The notes beneath the pieces were generated by a model. The model was not told the DNA's origin and did no database searches. It was given only the letters and a program-made list of their open reading frames with translations. Below are positions 35,959 to 44,224 of a stretch of 64,000 nucleotides of DNA, piece after piece. The translations under genes were made by a program, and so were the position numbers. Source of the DNA: Klebsiella sp. BIGb0138 (GTDB lineage Bacteria; Pseudomonadota; Gammaproteobacteria; Enterobacterales; Enterobacteriaceae); the NCBI RefSeq assembly GCF_004342285.1, contig NZ_SMCV01000002.1:434001-498000 (forward strand). The letters are read 5' to 3'. Positions within the stretch are counted from its first letter, which is position 1, and every line of letters starts with the position of its first letter.

Positions 35959-36618
35959 ATGGATCGTATTATTACGTCGTCGCGTGACCGTTCATCGCTG
36001 CTCAGCACGCACAAAGTGCTGCGGAACACCTATTTCCTGCTCAGTCTGACGCTGGCATTTTCCGCCATTACGGCAACGGCAAGCACGGTACTGATGCTGC
36101 CCTCTCCGGGACTGATTCTGACCCTGGTCGGTATGTATGGTCTGATGTTCCTGACTTACAAACTGGCGAATAAACCGACCGGCATTCTGGCGGCGTTCGC
36201 CTTTACCGGCTTCCTGGGCTATATCCTCGGGCCGATGCTCAACGCTTACCTGTCAGCGGGGATGGGCGATCTGATCGGTCTGGCGCTGGGGGGGACCGCT
36301 CTGGTGTTCTTTTGCTGCTCGGCCTATGTGCTGACCACACGTAAAGATATGTCCTTCCTCGGCGGTATGCTGATGGCGGGCGTAGTGGTGGTGCTGATCG
36401 GTATGGTGGCGAACATTTTCCTGCAACTGCCGGCTCTGCATCTGGCGATCAGCGCGGTGTTTATCCTGATTTCTTCAGGCGCTATCCTGTTTGAAACCAG
36501 CAACATCATCCGCGGCGGTGAAACGAACTACATCCGTGCAACGGTGAGCCTGTACGTATCGCTGTACAACATCTTCGTCAGCCTGCTGAGCATCCTTGGC
36601 TTCGCCAGCAGAGACTAA
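35959..36618 (+). CDS. yccA: FtsH protease modulator YccA
   Basis: A 219-residue inner-membrane protein of the BI-1/YccA family with seven hydrophobic segments. It matches E. coli YccA in length and in its N-terminus [25 protein letters not shown]. YccA is a substrate and inhibitor of FtsH and protects a jammed SecY. A terminator follows 20 bases after the stop. The gene order yccA-tusE-yccX is as in E. coli. Confidence 0.95.
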   Translation: MDRIITSSRDRSSLLSTHKVLRNTYFLLSLTLAFSAITATASTVLMLPSPGLILTLVGMYGLMFLTYKLANKPTGILAAFAFTGFLGYILGPMLNAYLSAGMGDLIGLALGGTALVFFCCSAYVLTTRKDMSFLGGMLMAGVVVVLIGMVANIFLQLPALHLAISAVFILISSGAILFETSNIIRGGETNYIRATVSLYVSLYNIFVSLLSILGFASRD

Positions 36619-36637
36619 CCGCTCTCCTGTTCTTCTC

Positions 36638-36668
36638 AGGCCCTGCTTATGCGGGGCCTTATTTTTTG
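36638..36668 (+). terminator. Terminator after yccA
   Basis: AGGCCCTGC pairs with GCGGGGCCT around TTAT and is followed by TTATTTTTT. Confidence 0.85.
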
Positions 36669-36705
36669 CTACACTGCCGCCAGTTTGAGCGGTATGTGAC
36701 GAATT

Positions 36706-37035
36706 ATGTTTATCTTTGAAGGCAACGAAATAGAGACCGATAGCGAAGGCTATCTGAAGGATACCACCCAGTGGAGCGAAGCAATGGCCGCGGTCATCGC
36801 CGGGCAGGAAGGGATTACCCTTTCCGTTGAACACTGGGAAGTGGTGCGCTTTGTGCGCGACTTTTATCTGGAATTCAACACCTCGCCGGCGATCCGTATG
36901 CTGGTGAAGGCGATGGCGAGCAAGTTTGGCGAAGAGAAAGGCAACAGTCGCTATCTCTACCGCCTGTTCCCGAAAGGCCCGGCGAAGCAGGCGACAAAAA
37001 TTGCCGGCCTGCCTAAACCGGTAAAGTGCATCTAA
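36706..37035 (+). CDS. tusE: Sulfurtransferase TusE
   Basis: A 109-residue DsrC/TusE protein of the sulfur relay that hands persulfide from TusBCD to MnmA for 2-thiouridine in tRNA. The only cysteine is the penultimate residue (ending VKCI), which is the acceptor. The end overlaps the convergent yccX by four bases. Confidence 0.95.
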   Translation: MFIFEGNEIETDSEGYLKDTTQWSEAMAAVIAGQEGITLSVEHWEVVRFVRDFYLEFNTSPAIRMLVKAMASKFGEEKGNSRYLYRLFPKGPAKQATKIAGLPKPVKCI

Positions 37036-37313
37036 TAAAGAATGGCAAACTTTTGCCACTCTCTGCTGGGTTGATGGGGCTCGGTATTCACCCTGTCAAC
37101 CCGCGCGCTGCGCGGTCCGCCGGCCTTCAGCCAGGCCACTAACGCCGCGACCGGCTCCTCCTCTCCGCAGGCCAGCACCTCCACGCTACCATCATCAAGA
37201 TTACGCGCGTAACCCGTCAGCCCCAAACGTAGCGCTTCCCGCTGCGTCGAGTAGCGAAACCCAACGCCCTGCACGGAACCATAAACCCATGCCATTGTGC
37301 ATACTGTCGCCAT
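37032..37313 (-). CDS. yccX: Acylphosphatase
   Basis: A 93-residue small enzyme hydrolysing carboxyl phosphates. The signature [13 protein letters not shown] (Arg in the phosphate loop) is at about 13-25 and the catalytic Asn is in [13 protein letters not shown] near residue 38. It matches E. coli YccX in length and context. The start of 37313 avoids a longer overlapping frame to 37612. Confidence 0.95.
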   Translation of the reverse strand: MATVCTMAWVYGSVQGVGFRYSTQREALRLGLTGYARNLDDGSVEVLACGEEEPVAALVAWLKAGGPRSARVDRVNTEPHQPSREWQKFAILY

Positions 37314-37362
37314 ATTCCCCCCTTTCCGGGCAACCCCTTACGCTGAGAATAGCAAATTCTCG

Positions 37363-38151
37363 TCAACGTACATGCTTCGGCAGCAGACCATAGTGCTGAC
37401 GAAAACGCGCGCTGAATCGAGAACCGGACTGATAGCCGCTGTTGAGAGCGATCTCGCCTATCGGCAGCGACGTCGATTGCAGCTGACCTAGTGCATGAGC
37501 CATGCGCACCTCTTCGACGATCTGGCGAAAGCTTTGCGACTCCTGACGTAAACGACGGCGTAGCGTCGACTCCCCCACAAACAACATCTTCGCCACCCGG
37601 GAAACGCTCCACGTTTCGGCGGGCGACAGCATAATAATCTGCCGGACCTGACCAGTCAGATCCTGCTGTCTTTCACTCAACAGCGGCCCGGCGTACCCTG
37701 CCTGCTGTAACGCCAGCAGTAACCCCATCGTCTGATGCTGCTGCATCGCCGCCGATAATTCGCCGCGAACCGTCTGCAACACGTTTTGCCACATAAACGC
37801 CAGCTCAGGGGTTATCGGCGCACATAATGAAGTCAGGCGGCCGGGCTGCGGCTCGCTCATGTAGCGGGTTTTAAAATCCGCCAGCAGGTCTGCCGTCAGC
37901 GAAAGCAGATCGGAACAAAACAGCCCGCTATCCGGCTGATTAATCACTTCCAGTTCGACGTCAGCGGGCAGAATGATCAGCTGCTGTGGCGTCGCCAGCA
38001 TCTGGCTGACGCCCTGTACGATAATCTTACTCCCGCGATTAACCCGACACAGCGCCGGTGAAAACAGCCTGACGCGATGCAGTTTATATAATCGTCGGGA
38101 GGTAATTTCTGCCGCCGATAACGCGCTGTGATGAAAATGAATGTTCCGCAT
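37363..38151 (-). CDS. AraC-family transcriptional regulator
   Basis: A 262-residue regulator with a variable N-terminal domain (1-150) and a C-terminal double helix-turn-helix (about 165-260), including VSRVAKMLFVGESTLRRRL and the family hallmark SGYQSGSRFSARFRQHYG. ATG 38151 (MRNIHFHHS) is preferred; the frame open to 38337 runs into the next gene. It lies 20 bases after the PEBP-like gene on the same strand, so the two likely form an operon. This pair is inserted between yccX and rlmI compared with E. coli. Confidence 0.85.
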   Translation of the reverse strand: MRNIHFHHSALSAAEITSRRLYKLHRVRLFSPALCRVNRGSKIIVQGVSQMLATPQQLIILPADVELEVINQPDSGLFCSDLLSLTADLLADFKTRYMSEPQPGRLTSLCAPITPELAFMWQNVLQTVRGELSAAMQQHQTMGLLLALQQAGYAGPLLSERQQDLTGQVRQIIMLSPAETWSVSRVAKMLFVGESTLRRRLRQESQSFRQIVEEVRMAHALGQLQSTSLPIGEIALNSGYQSGSRFSARFRQHYGLLPKHVR

Positions 38152-38171
38152 CTTCGTTCTCTTGAGGTCGT

Positions 38172-38726
38172 TTAGCGCCCCGCCATCGCCGTCAACTGCG
38201 CGCTGGCGATGGCATGGCCGTGCAGCTGAAAGCCAACTAACGCGCCGCTGGCCTGGGCATCTATCGGTAATGCTGGCGTATCCAGCGCCCACACCGTAAA
38301 GCGGTAACGGTGAGGCTTGTCCCCGGCAGGTGGGCACGCTCCGCCGAATCCCGCATAGCCGAAATCATTCCGCCCCTGAACCGCGCCGACAGGCAGTGTA
38401 GCGCTATTTTTATCCCCGGCACCAGCCGCCAGCTGAGAAACCGCTGGCGGGATATTGACTACCGTCCAGTGCCACCAGCCGCTGCCGCTGGGGGCATCCG
38501 GGTCATAAGCGGTCACCGCAAAACTCCGGGTTCCCGGCGGCGCATTTTCCCAGGCCAGCTGCGGTGAGATATTGTCGCCGCTGCAGCCAAAACCGTTAAA
38601 CCGCTGTGCTATCGCCAGAGTGCCACCTTCACGTATGTCGCTACTGGTGACGCGAAACGGTGCAGCCGCCGCGCCGGTACCGCTCATCGCCATCATGATA
38701 GCCGCTAACCAGGATCCTGTTTTCAT
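38172..38726 (-). CDS. Exported PEBP-family (YbhB/YbcL-like) protein
   Basis: A 184-residue protein with a signal peptide (MKTGSWLAAIMMAMSGTGAAAA) and the phosphatidylethanolamine-binding protein fold. The hallmark DPDAPSGSGWWHWTVVNIP lies near residues 65-85. ATG 38726 follows GGAGG by 8 bases. YbcL is a periplasmic relative in E. coli; the ligand of such proteins is not settled. It is upstream of the AraC-type gene. Confidence 0.85.
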   Translation of the reverse strand: MKTGSWLAAIMMAMSGTGAAAAPFRVTSSDIREGGTLAIAQRFNGFGCSGDNISPQLAWENAPPGTRSFAVTAYDPDAPSGSGWWHWTVVNIPPAVSQLAAGAGDKNSATLPVGAVQGRNDFGYAGFGGACPPAGDKPHRYRFTVWALDTPALPIDAQASGALVGFQLHGHAIASAQLTAMAGR

Positions 38727-38916
38727 CGTATTTTCCTCCGTTGGGTGAGGAAACACTGTAAGATCGAGCGCAGGTTTTTATTGTGCCGAAGCGCCTGCGT
38801 TTTGTGCCGAAACGCTCACCCGCCGACGCAGGCGGAATGATGCTTGCGCCGGTCACTTGTGCTAACCTACGCGCCATTTTTCGGTGCCGACATTCCCGTT
38901 GCTTAAAGGTAGCCCC

Positions 38917-40119
38917 ATGACAGACTCCATTTATCCCCGCTTAGTGTTAACCAAAGGACGCGAGAAATCTCTGCTGCGTCGTCACCCCTGGATTTTCTCC
39001 GGCGCCGTCGCCCGTCTGGAAGGGAAAGCCCGCTCCGGTGAAACCATCGACATCGTTGATTCTCAGGGGAAATGGCTGGCCCGCGGCGCCTGGTCACCCT
39101 CTTCACAGATTCGCGCGCGCGTCTGGAGCTTCGATCGTCACGAAGCTATCGACAACGCCTTTTTCGAGCGCCGCCTGCAACAGGCGCAGAGCTGGCGTGA
39201 ATGGCTGGCGGCGCGCGACGGTCTTGACAGCTACCGCCTGATTGCCGGTGAGTCCGACGGGCTTCCGGGGGTGACGATTGACCGTTTTGGCAACTTTTTC
39301 GTGCTGCAGCTGCTGAGCGCCGGGGCCGAGTACCAGCGCGCAGCCATCGTCAGCGCACTACAAACCCTGTTCCCGGCCTGCTCCATTTACGATCGCAGCG
39401 ATGTCGCGGTACGTAAAAAAGAAGGTCTGGAGCTGGCGCAGGGTCTGGTTACCGGCGAACTGCCGCCGGCGCTGCTGCCGATCGCCGAACACGGCATGCA
39501 GCTGTTGGTCGATATTCAGGGCGGTCACAAAACCGGTTACTACCTCGACCAGCGCGATAGCCGCCTGGCGACCCGCCGCTACGTTGCCGACAAACGGGTA
39601 CTGAACTGCTTCTCCTATACCGGCGGTTTCGCCGTCTCTGCATTGATCGGCGGCTGCCGCCAGGTCATCAGCGTCGATACGTCGCAGGAAGCGCTGGACG
39701 TCGCCAGACAAAACGTTGAGCTGAATAAACTGGATCTGTCGAAAGCCGAATTTGTCCGCGACGATGTTTTTAAACTGCTGCGCAAATATCGCGATCAGGG
39801 GGAGAAGTTCGATGTTATCGTCATGGATCCACCGAAATTTGTTGAGAACAAGAGCCAGCTGATGGGCGCCTGCCGCGGCTATAAAGACATCAATATGTTG
39901 GCTATCCAGCTGCTGAATCCCGGCGGCATCCTGCTGACCTTCTCCTGCTCTGGCTTAATGGCGACCGATTTATTTCAGAAAATCATTGCCGATGCCGCAA
40001 TTGATGCCGGACGTGATGTACAATTTATAGAACAGTTCCGTCAGGCTGCCGATCACCCGGTGATTGCAACCTACCCGGAAGGGCTGTATCTGAAAGGGTT
40101 TGCCTGTCGCATCATGTAA
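38917..40119 (+). CDS. rlmI: 23S rRNA m5C1962 methyltransferase RlmI
   Basis: A 400-residue SAM-dependent enzyme (E. coli 396). It has an N-terminal PUA domain (1-75), a central RlmI-type domain and a C-terminal Rossmann methyltransferase: SAM motif [14 protein letters not shown] near residue 228 and DPPKF near residue 305. ATG 38917 ([16 protein letters not shown]) is the E. coli start; a frame open to 38884 is rejected. Confidence 0.95.
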   Translation: MTDSIYPRLVLTKGREKSLLRRHPWIFSGAVARLEGKARSGETIDIVDSQGKWLARGAWSPSSQIRARVWSFDRHEAIDNAFFERRLQQAQSWREWLAARDGLDSYRLIAGESDGLPGVTIDRFGNFFVLQLLSAGAEYQRAAIVSALQTLFPACSIYDRSDVAVRKKEGLELAQGLVTGELPPALLPIAEHGMQLLVDIQGGHKTGYYLDQRDSRLATRRYVADKRVLNCFSYTGGFAVSALIGGCRQVISVDTSQEALDVARQNVELNKLDLSKAEFVRDDVFKLLRKYRDQGEKFDVIVMDPPKFVENKSQLMGACRGYKDINMLAIQLLNPGGILLTFSCSGLMATDLFQKIIADAAIDAGRDVQFIEQFRQAADHPVIATYPEGLYLKGFACRIM

Positions 40120-40147
40120 CTTGAAAAGCGGAACATTGCCCGCATAT
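40120..40147 (+). promoter_or_regulatory. Sigma-32-like heat-shock promoter of hspQ
   Basis: CTTGAAA (40120-40126) matches the sigma-32 -35 box fully. CCGCATAT (40140-40147) matches the CCCCATNT -10 box at seven of eight positions, spacing 13. It starts right at the rlmI stop, 31 bases before hspQ. Confidence 0.75.
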
Positions 40148-40177
40148 AGCAGGTAATATGTTTCCCAGGAGGTGCCT

Positions 40178-40495
40178 ATGATTGCCAGCAAATTCGGTAT
40201 CGGCCAGCAGGTCCGCCATACGCTGTTGGGCTACCTCGGCGTGGTCGTTGATATCGATCCAGAATACTCGCTCGCGGAACCGGAAGAGGATGAAATTGCC
40301 GCCAATGACGAACTGCGGGCGTCGCCCTGGTATCATGTGGTCATGGAAGATGAGGACGGCCAGCCGATCCACACTTATCTTGCAGAAGCGCAGCTGAGCA
40401 GCGAAGCCAGCGATGAACACCCGGAGCAGCCGTCCATGGATGAGCTGGCCAGAACGATTCGCCAGCAGCTGCAGGCACCGCGATTACGTAACTAA
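40178..40495 (+). CDS. hspQ: Heat-shock protein HspQ
   Basis: A 105-residue protein starting [14 protein letters not shown], almost identical to E. coli HspQ. It acts as a specificity-enhancing factor for Lon and was described as helping degrade denatured DnaA. AGGAGG lies five bases before ATG 40178. A heat-shock promoter stands upstream and a bidirectional terminator after the stop. Confidence 0.95.
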   Translation: MIASKFGIGQQVRHTLLGYLGVVVDIDPEYSLAEPEEDEIAANDELRASPWYHVVMEDEDGQPIHTYLAEAQLSSEASDEHPEQPSMDELARTIRQQLQAPRLRN

Positions 40496-40498
40496 TGT

Positions 40499-40526
40499 GA
40501 AAAACCCCGCGATGGCGGGGTTTTTT
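40499..40526. terminator. Bidirectional terminator between hspQ and yccU
   Basis: AAAAACCCCGC and GCGGGGTTTTTT form a stem around GATG, serving both convergent genes. Confidence 0.92.
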
Positions 40527-40528
40527 GT

Positions 40529-40942
40529 TTATTTCGCCAGCCCTAAGCGCGGTATTTCAATCGCCGGGCAGCGATCCATCACCACGTTCAGCCCCGCGTC
40601 GCGCGCCAGGACGGCGGCCTGCTCATTAATCACGCCCAGCTGTAACCACAGCGTTTTCGCCCCAATGGCTATCGCCTCCTGCGCGACGCCCCACGCCGCG
40701 TCGGAATGACGGAAAACATCAACCATATCCACTTTTTCCGGTACATCGGCAAGGGTGGCGTAACCTTTCTGCCCCATCAGCGTCGTGCCGGCCACCTTCG
40801 GCGAGACCGGGATCACGTGATACCCCTGTTCCAGAAGATATTTCATTACCCGATAGCTGGGACGATCGGGTTTGTCACTCGCCCCCACCAGCGCAATCGT
40901 CTGTGTTGAGGTGAGAATGTCTGCGATATCGTTCTCTGTCAT
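40529..40942 (-). CDS. yccU: CoA-binding protein YccU
   Basis: A 137-residue Rossmann-fold protein of the CoA-binding family. The motif [16 protein letters not shown] (about 15-30) forms the nucleotide loop. Its function is not established. Conserved next to hspQ as in E. coli; the yccT gene that E. coli has between yccU and mgsA is absent here. Confidence 0.93.
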   Translation of the reverse strand: MTENDIADILTSTQTIALVGASDKPDRPSYRVMKYLLEQGYHVIPVSPKVAGTTLMGQKGYATLADVPEKVDMVDVFRHSDAAWGVAQEAIAIGAKTLWLQLGVINEQAAVLARDAGLNVVMDRCPAIEIPRLGLAK

Positions 40943-41096
40943 ATTTTCCTCCCGCTATTTAGGCCAAGTGTAAGCTAATCCGGGTAAACGAGCCATTCCT
41001 CCTGATTAACGGATACGTCAAAAATTTTCACCGCGGCACTTGCAGCCGCAGTCACTTCCAGTAATCTGTCTGCTGGTCAAAATGTGGAATGAAATT

Positions 41097-41555
41097 ATGG
41101 AACTGACGACACGTACGTTACCTGCGCGCAAACATATCGCGCTGGTTGCTCACGATCACTGCAAAGATATGCTGATGAAATGGGTGGCGCGCCACCAGGC
41201 GCTGCTGGCTCAGCACGAGCTTTATGCCACCGGTACCACCGGTAACCTTATCTCCCGCGCAACCGGGCTTGAGGTAAATGCGATGCTGAGCGGGCCGATG
41301 GGCGGCGATCAGCAGGTCGGCGCGCTGATCGCCGAAGGCAAAATCGATGTGCTGATTTTCTTCTGGGACCCGCTTAACGCCGTACCGCACGACCCGGACG
41401 TCAAAGCGCTGCTGCGCCTGGCAACGGTGTGGAATATCCCGGTAGCGACAAACGCCTCAACGGCCGACTTTATTATTCTGTCTCCGCACTTTAGCGAACC
41501 GCTCGATATCCTGATTCCGGATTATCAACGCTATCTCGCCGACCGCCTGAAGTAA
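41097..41555 (+). CDS. mgsA: Methylglyoxal synthase
   Basis: A 152-residue enzyme converting dihydroxyacetone phosphate to methylglyoxal and phosphate. It starts [20 protein letters not shown], with the substrate loop TGTTG near residue 45 and GPMGGDQQ (catalytic Asp71) near residue 67. ATG 41097 matches E. coli. It would be a relief valve when the sugar pathways make too much triose phosphate. Confidence 0.96.
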   Translation: MELTTRTLPARKHIALVAHDHCKDMLMKWVARHQALLAQHELYATGTTGNLISRATGLEVNAMLSGPMGGDQQVGALIAEGKIDVLIFFWDPLNAVPHDPDVKALLRLATVWNIPVATNASTADFIILSPHFSEPLDILIPDYQRYLADRLK

Positions 41556-41560
41556 GCCAT

Positions 41561-41581
41561 GCTGGCGGACCGGCCGCCAGC
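41561..41581. terminator. Hairpin between convergent mgsA and helD
   Basis: GCTGGCGG and CCGCCAGC form a perfect 8-bp stem around ACCGG, centred between the two stops. No T-tract follows on either strand, so it may be a weak or factor-assisted terminator. Confidence 0.5.
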
Positions 41582-41583
41582 GA

Positions 41584-43638
41584 TTACGGTTTTCTCGCCA
41601 CAGGAACATCAAGCTCTTCTAATATTTCGACAAACGGCGAAGGCCGCGCCTTGTTGAACAGCAACCAGACGCGAAGACGCGCGCGAGTGATGGCGACATA
41701 CAGTAACCGCCGCTCTTCCGCATCCTGGAAATCTTCCGGTTGCGGCAACAGCGCCTGCTCCATGATGGATTCCCTGGCCGGGGCCGGAAAGGCATCGTCG
41801 CCCTCCTGCAGCCCGAGGACAATCACGTAATCCGCCTGTTGCCCTTTACTGGCGTGAATAGTCATAAAATCGAGCTGCAAATGCGGCCAGCGCGTCGCCG
41901 CTTTCTCCAGCGCATCGGGTTTCAGATGATGGTAGCGCGCCAGCAGCAGGATCCGCTGCTCCGGCTTCACATAGCCGCTAAGCTTATCGAGCAGCTCGTC
42001 GAGCTTATCGTCAGCCAGCAAGGTCACGGCCTTTTTATCTCCGGCCGTCAGGCTGTTCAACGGTTTGCTTAGCTGATGCGGGTTTTGCTGAATAAAACCG
42101 TTCGCCACTTCACCAATACGGCCATTAAAGCGGTAGGTGGTATCCAGCGCACAGCAATCCCCCTCGCCAAAATAGTGGTTGAAGGCGGTGGTCAGGGAGA
42201 GCTGCGCGCCGCTGAAGCGGTAAATAGCCTGCCAGTCGTCGCCCACGGCAAAGAGCGTGGTCTGCGTGTTCTGCCGGCGCAGTGCGGCAAGCAAGGCGGC
42301 GCGCTGCGGAGAGATATCCTGAAATTCATCCACCAGGATATGCTTCCACGGGCTGACAAAACGCCCCTTATCCAGAATATTAATCGCCTGATGTATCAGG
42401 CCGGAAAAATCGACCGCGTTTTCGTCTTTCAGCGCCGTTTTCCAGGCCTTAAGCAGCGGCGCCATCAGTTTGACGCGCTTGCCGAACAGATCCCGCACCT
42501 CTTCTGGCGCGCCGGCGATCATCTCCGCCTGCGATCCCCCGTGCATGCGCATCAGGCTGACCCAGCGATCGAGGCGGCTGGATATCCGTCGCTGTATTTT
42601 TTTGTCCTGCCAGAATTCACCGTCCGGTACCTGCCACGCCATCTCTTCTTCCAGCCACTGGCGCCAGCCTTTGGCCTGCGCCTTTTTCTCCTGGCACTGC
42701 AGGCACCAGTGTTTCAGCAACAGCGCCTGACGAGCGGCGCTATCGCTCTCCAGCCTGCTGATGGCCGGCACTTTTTTACTGCCCTGCTGAATAATATGCA
42801 ACGCCAGAGAGTGGAAAGTGCGTGCCGTAATCTCTTCGCTGCTTAACCGTTCGTGGATGCGCTCATCCATCTCCTGGGCCGCCTGGCGCCCAAATGCCAG
42901 CAGCAGGATCTGGTCAGGCGCGGCTTCGCCTCGCGTTAACAACCATCCGGCACGCGCCACCAGCACCGACGTTTTTCCGCTGCCGGCGCCGGCAAGCACC
43001 AGCAAAGAGCGCTCGCCGTTAACCACCGCCCGCGCCTGCGCCGGATTAAGCGGCGATGATTCGACTCCGGCAAAAAAACCGCGGTATTGCTCCAGCATCG
43101 ACGCTGTAAAAGCCTGATTATGCGCAAGCCGGGCTTCTTCCGTATCACCCAACCAGCTCTGGCACTGCTGCCACAGCTCACGGCAGTTCTCGAAAGCGTC
43201 AAGCCGGCTGGTGGGCATCGGCAGCCCTTTCAGCGCACGGCGTATTTTACTCTGCACGTCAGCGACCTGCTGGCGGGTCAACCACTTCCCTTCCGCGCTG
43301 GAACGAGCGACTTCCGCCAGCTGCTGGCGCAGAACATCAGCCGCAATGTCGCTCATTTCCGCGCTCCACTGCTGCCAGAGAGTATTCAGATGATGAAAGA
43401 AACGCTGCGTTTCGTTCCACTCGGTGCCATGCAAACGCACAACCTTGCTGTCCGGCAGCACAAACTCCAGCTCGCCCCAGACCAGGCCACGCTTACAATG
43501 AACTGACAATAACTGATTGAAAGGTATAAGATACTCATGGTTATCGCCGGAAACTTTTACTCCGGCATTAAGCAGTTGCACCCTATCGTAAGGGTGCTGT
43601 GCCATGCGTTTGCCCAATGTTGTCGCTTTAAGTTCCAT
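41584..43638 (-). CDS. helD: DNA helicase IV
   Basis: A 684-residue UvrD/Rep-type 3'-5' helicase, E. coli length. Walker A is LAGAGSGKTSVL near residue 215, DEFQDISPQR is motif II near residue 437, and TIHASKGQQADYVIV is motif V near residue 590. The N-terminal 190 residues are specific to HelD. Divergent from yccF (122 bp). Confidence 0.96.
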   Translation of the reverse strand: MELKATTLGKRMAQHPYDRVQLLNAGVKVSGDNHEYLIPFNQLLSVHCKRGLVWGELEFVLPDSKVVRLHGTEWNETQRFFHHLNTLWQQWSAEMSDIAADVLRQQLAEVARSSAEGKWLTRQQVADVQSKIRRALKGLPMPTSRLDAFENCRELWQQCQSWLGDTEEARLAHNQAFTASMLEQYRGFFAGVESSPLNPAQARAVVNGERSLLVLAGAGSGKTSVLVARAGWLLTRGEAAPDQILLLAFGRQAAQEMDERIHERLSSEEITARTFHSLALHIIQQGSKKVPAISRLESDSAARQALLLKHWCLQCQEKKAQAKGWRQWLEEEMAWQVPDGEFWQDKKIQRRISSRLDRWVSLMRMHGGSQAEMIAGAPEEVRDLFGKRVKLMAPLLKAWKTALKDENAVDFSGLIHQAINILDKGRFVSPWKHILVDEFQDISPQRAALLAALRRQNTQTTLFAVGDDWQAIYRFSGAQLSLTTAFNHYFGEGDCCALDTTYRFNGRIGEVANGFIQQNPHQLSKPLNSLTAGDKKAVTLLADDKLDELLDKLSGYVKPEQRILLLARYHHLKPDALEKAATRWPHLQLDFMTIHASKGQQADYVIVLGLQEGDDAFPAPARESIMEQALLPQPEDFQDAEERRLLYVAITRARLRVWLLFNKARPSPFVEILEELDVPVARKP

Positions 43639-43760
43639 ATAATGCCGAATTTCAATCAGGTTGGATGTTTTTAAGTTTAACCGCCAGCGACCAGGTGCTC
43701 CAGCGTAAAAAACGTTACAATGGTCAGGTCTTATTATCTCCAGGACTGAACAGAGGGTTT

Positions 43761-44207
43761 ATGCGTACCATTCTGAATATTTTGAACTTTATACTTGGCG
43801 GTTTCGCCACCACCCTGGGTTGGCTGCTGGCGACATTGGTCAGCATCGTCCTGATCTTCACCCTGCCGTTAACCCGCTCGTGCTGGGAAATTACCCGATT
43901 GTCTCTTCTGCCCTATGGTAACGAGGCAATTCATGTCGACGAACTCGAACCGCAGGGGAAAAATAGCCTGCTGAATGCCGGCGGCACCATCCTGAATATA
44001 CTGTGGTTTATCTTTTTTGGCTGGTGGCTGTGCCTGATGCACATCTTCAGCGGCATCGCCCAGTGTCTGACGATCATCGGTATCCCGGTCGGTATTGCCA
44101 ACTTTAAAATCGCCGCCATTGCCCTGTGGCCGGTGGGGCGCAGAGTAGTTTCCGTCGAAACGGCCCGCGCCGCGCGTGAGGCGAATGCACGCCGTCGCTT
44201 TCAGTAA
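43761..44207 (+). CDS. yccF: YccF family inner-membrane protein
   Basis: A 148-residue protein with two YccF domains and about three membrane segments, same length as E. coli YccF. ATG 43761 (MRTILNILNFILGG) follows AGAGGG; an upstream in-frame start at 43665 lies near the helD start and is rejected. Its function is unknown. 17 bases before yccS, so they likely form an operon. Confidence 0.93.
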   Translation: MRTILNILNFILGGFATTLGWLLATLVSIVLIFTLPLTRSCWEITRLSLLPYGNEAIHVDELEPQGKNSLLNAGGTILNILWFIFFGWWLCLMHIFSGIAQCLTIIGIPVGIANFKIAAIALWPVGRRVVSVETARAAREANARRRFQ

Positions 44208-44224
44208 CCGGGCGGAATACGATC

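Noticed and set aside
42076-42846. 256-codon frame opposite helD
   Set aside because: Antisense to a conserved helicase with no motifs of its own.
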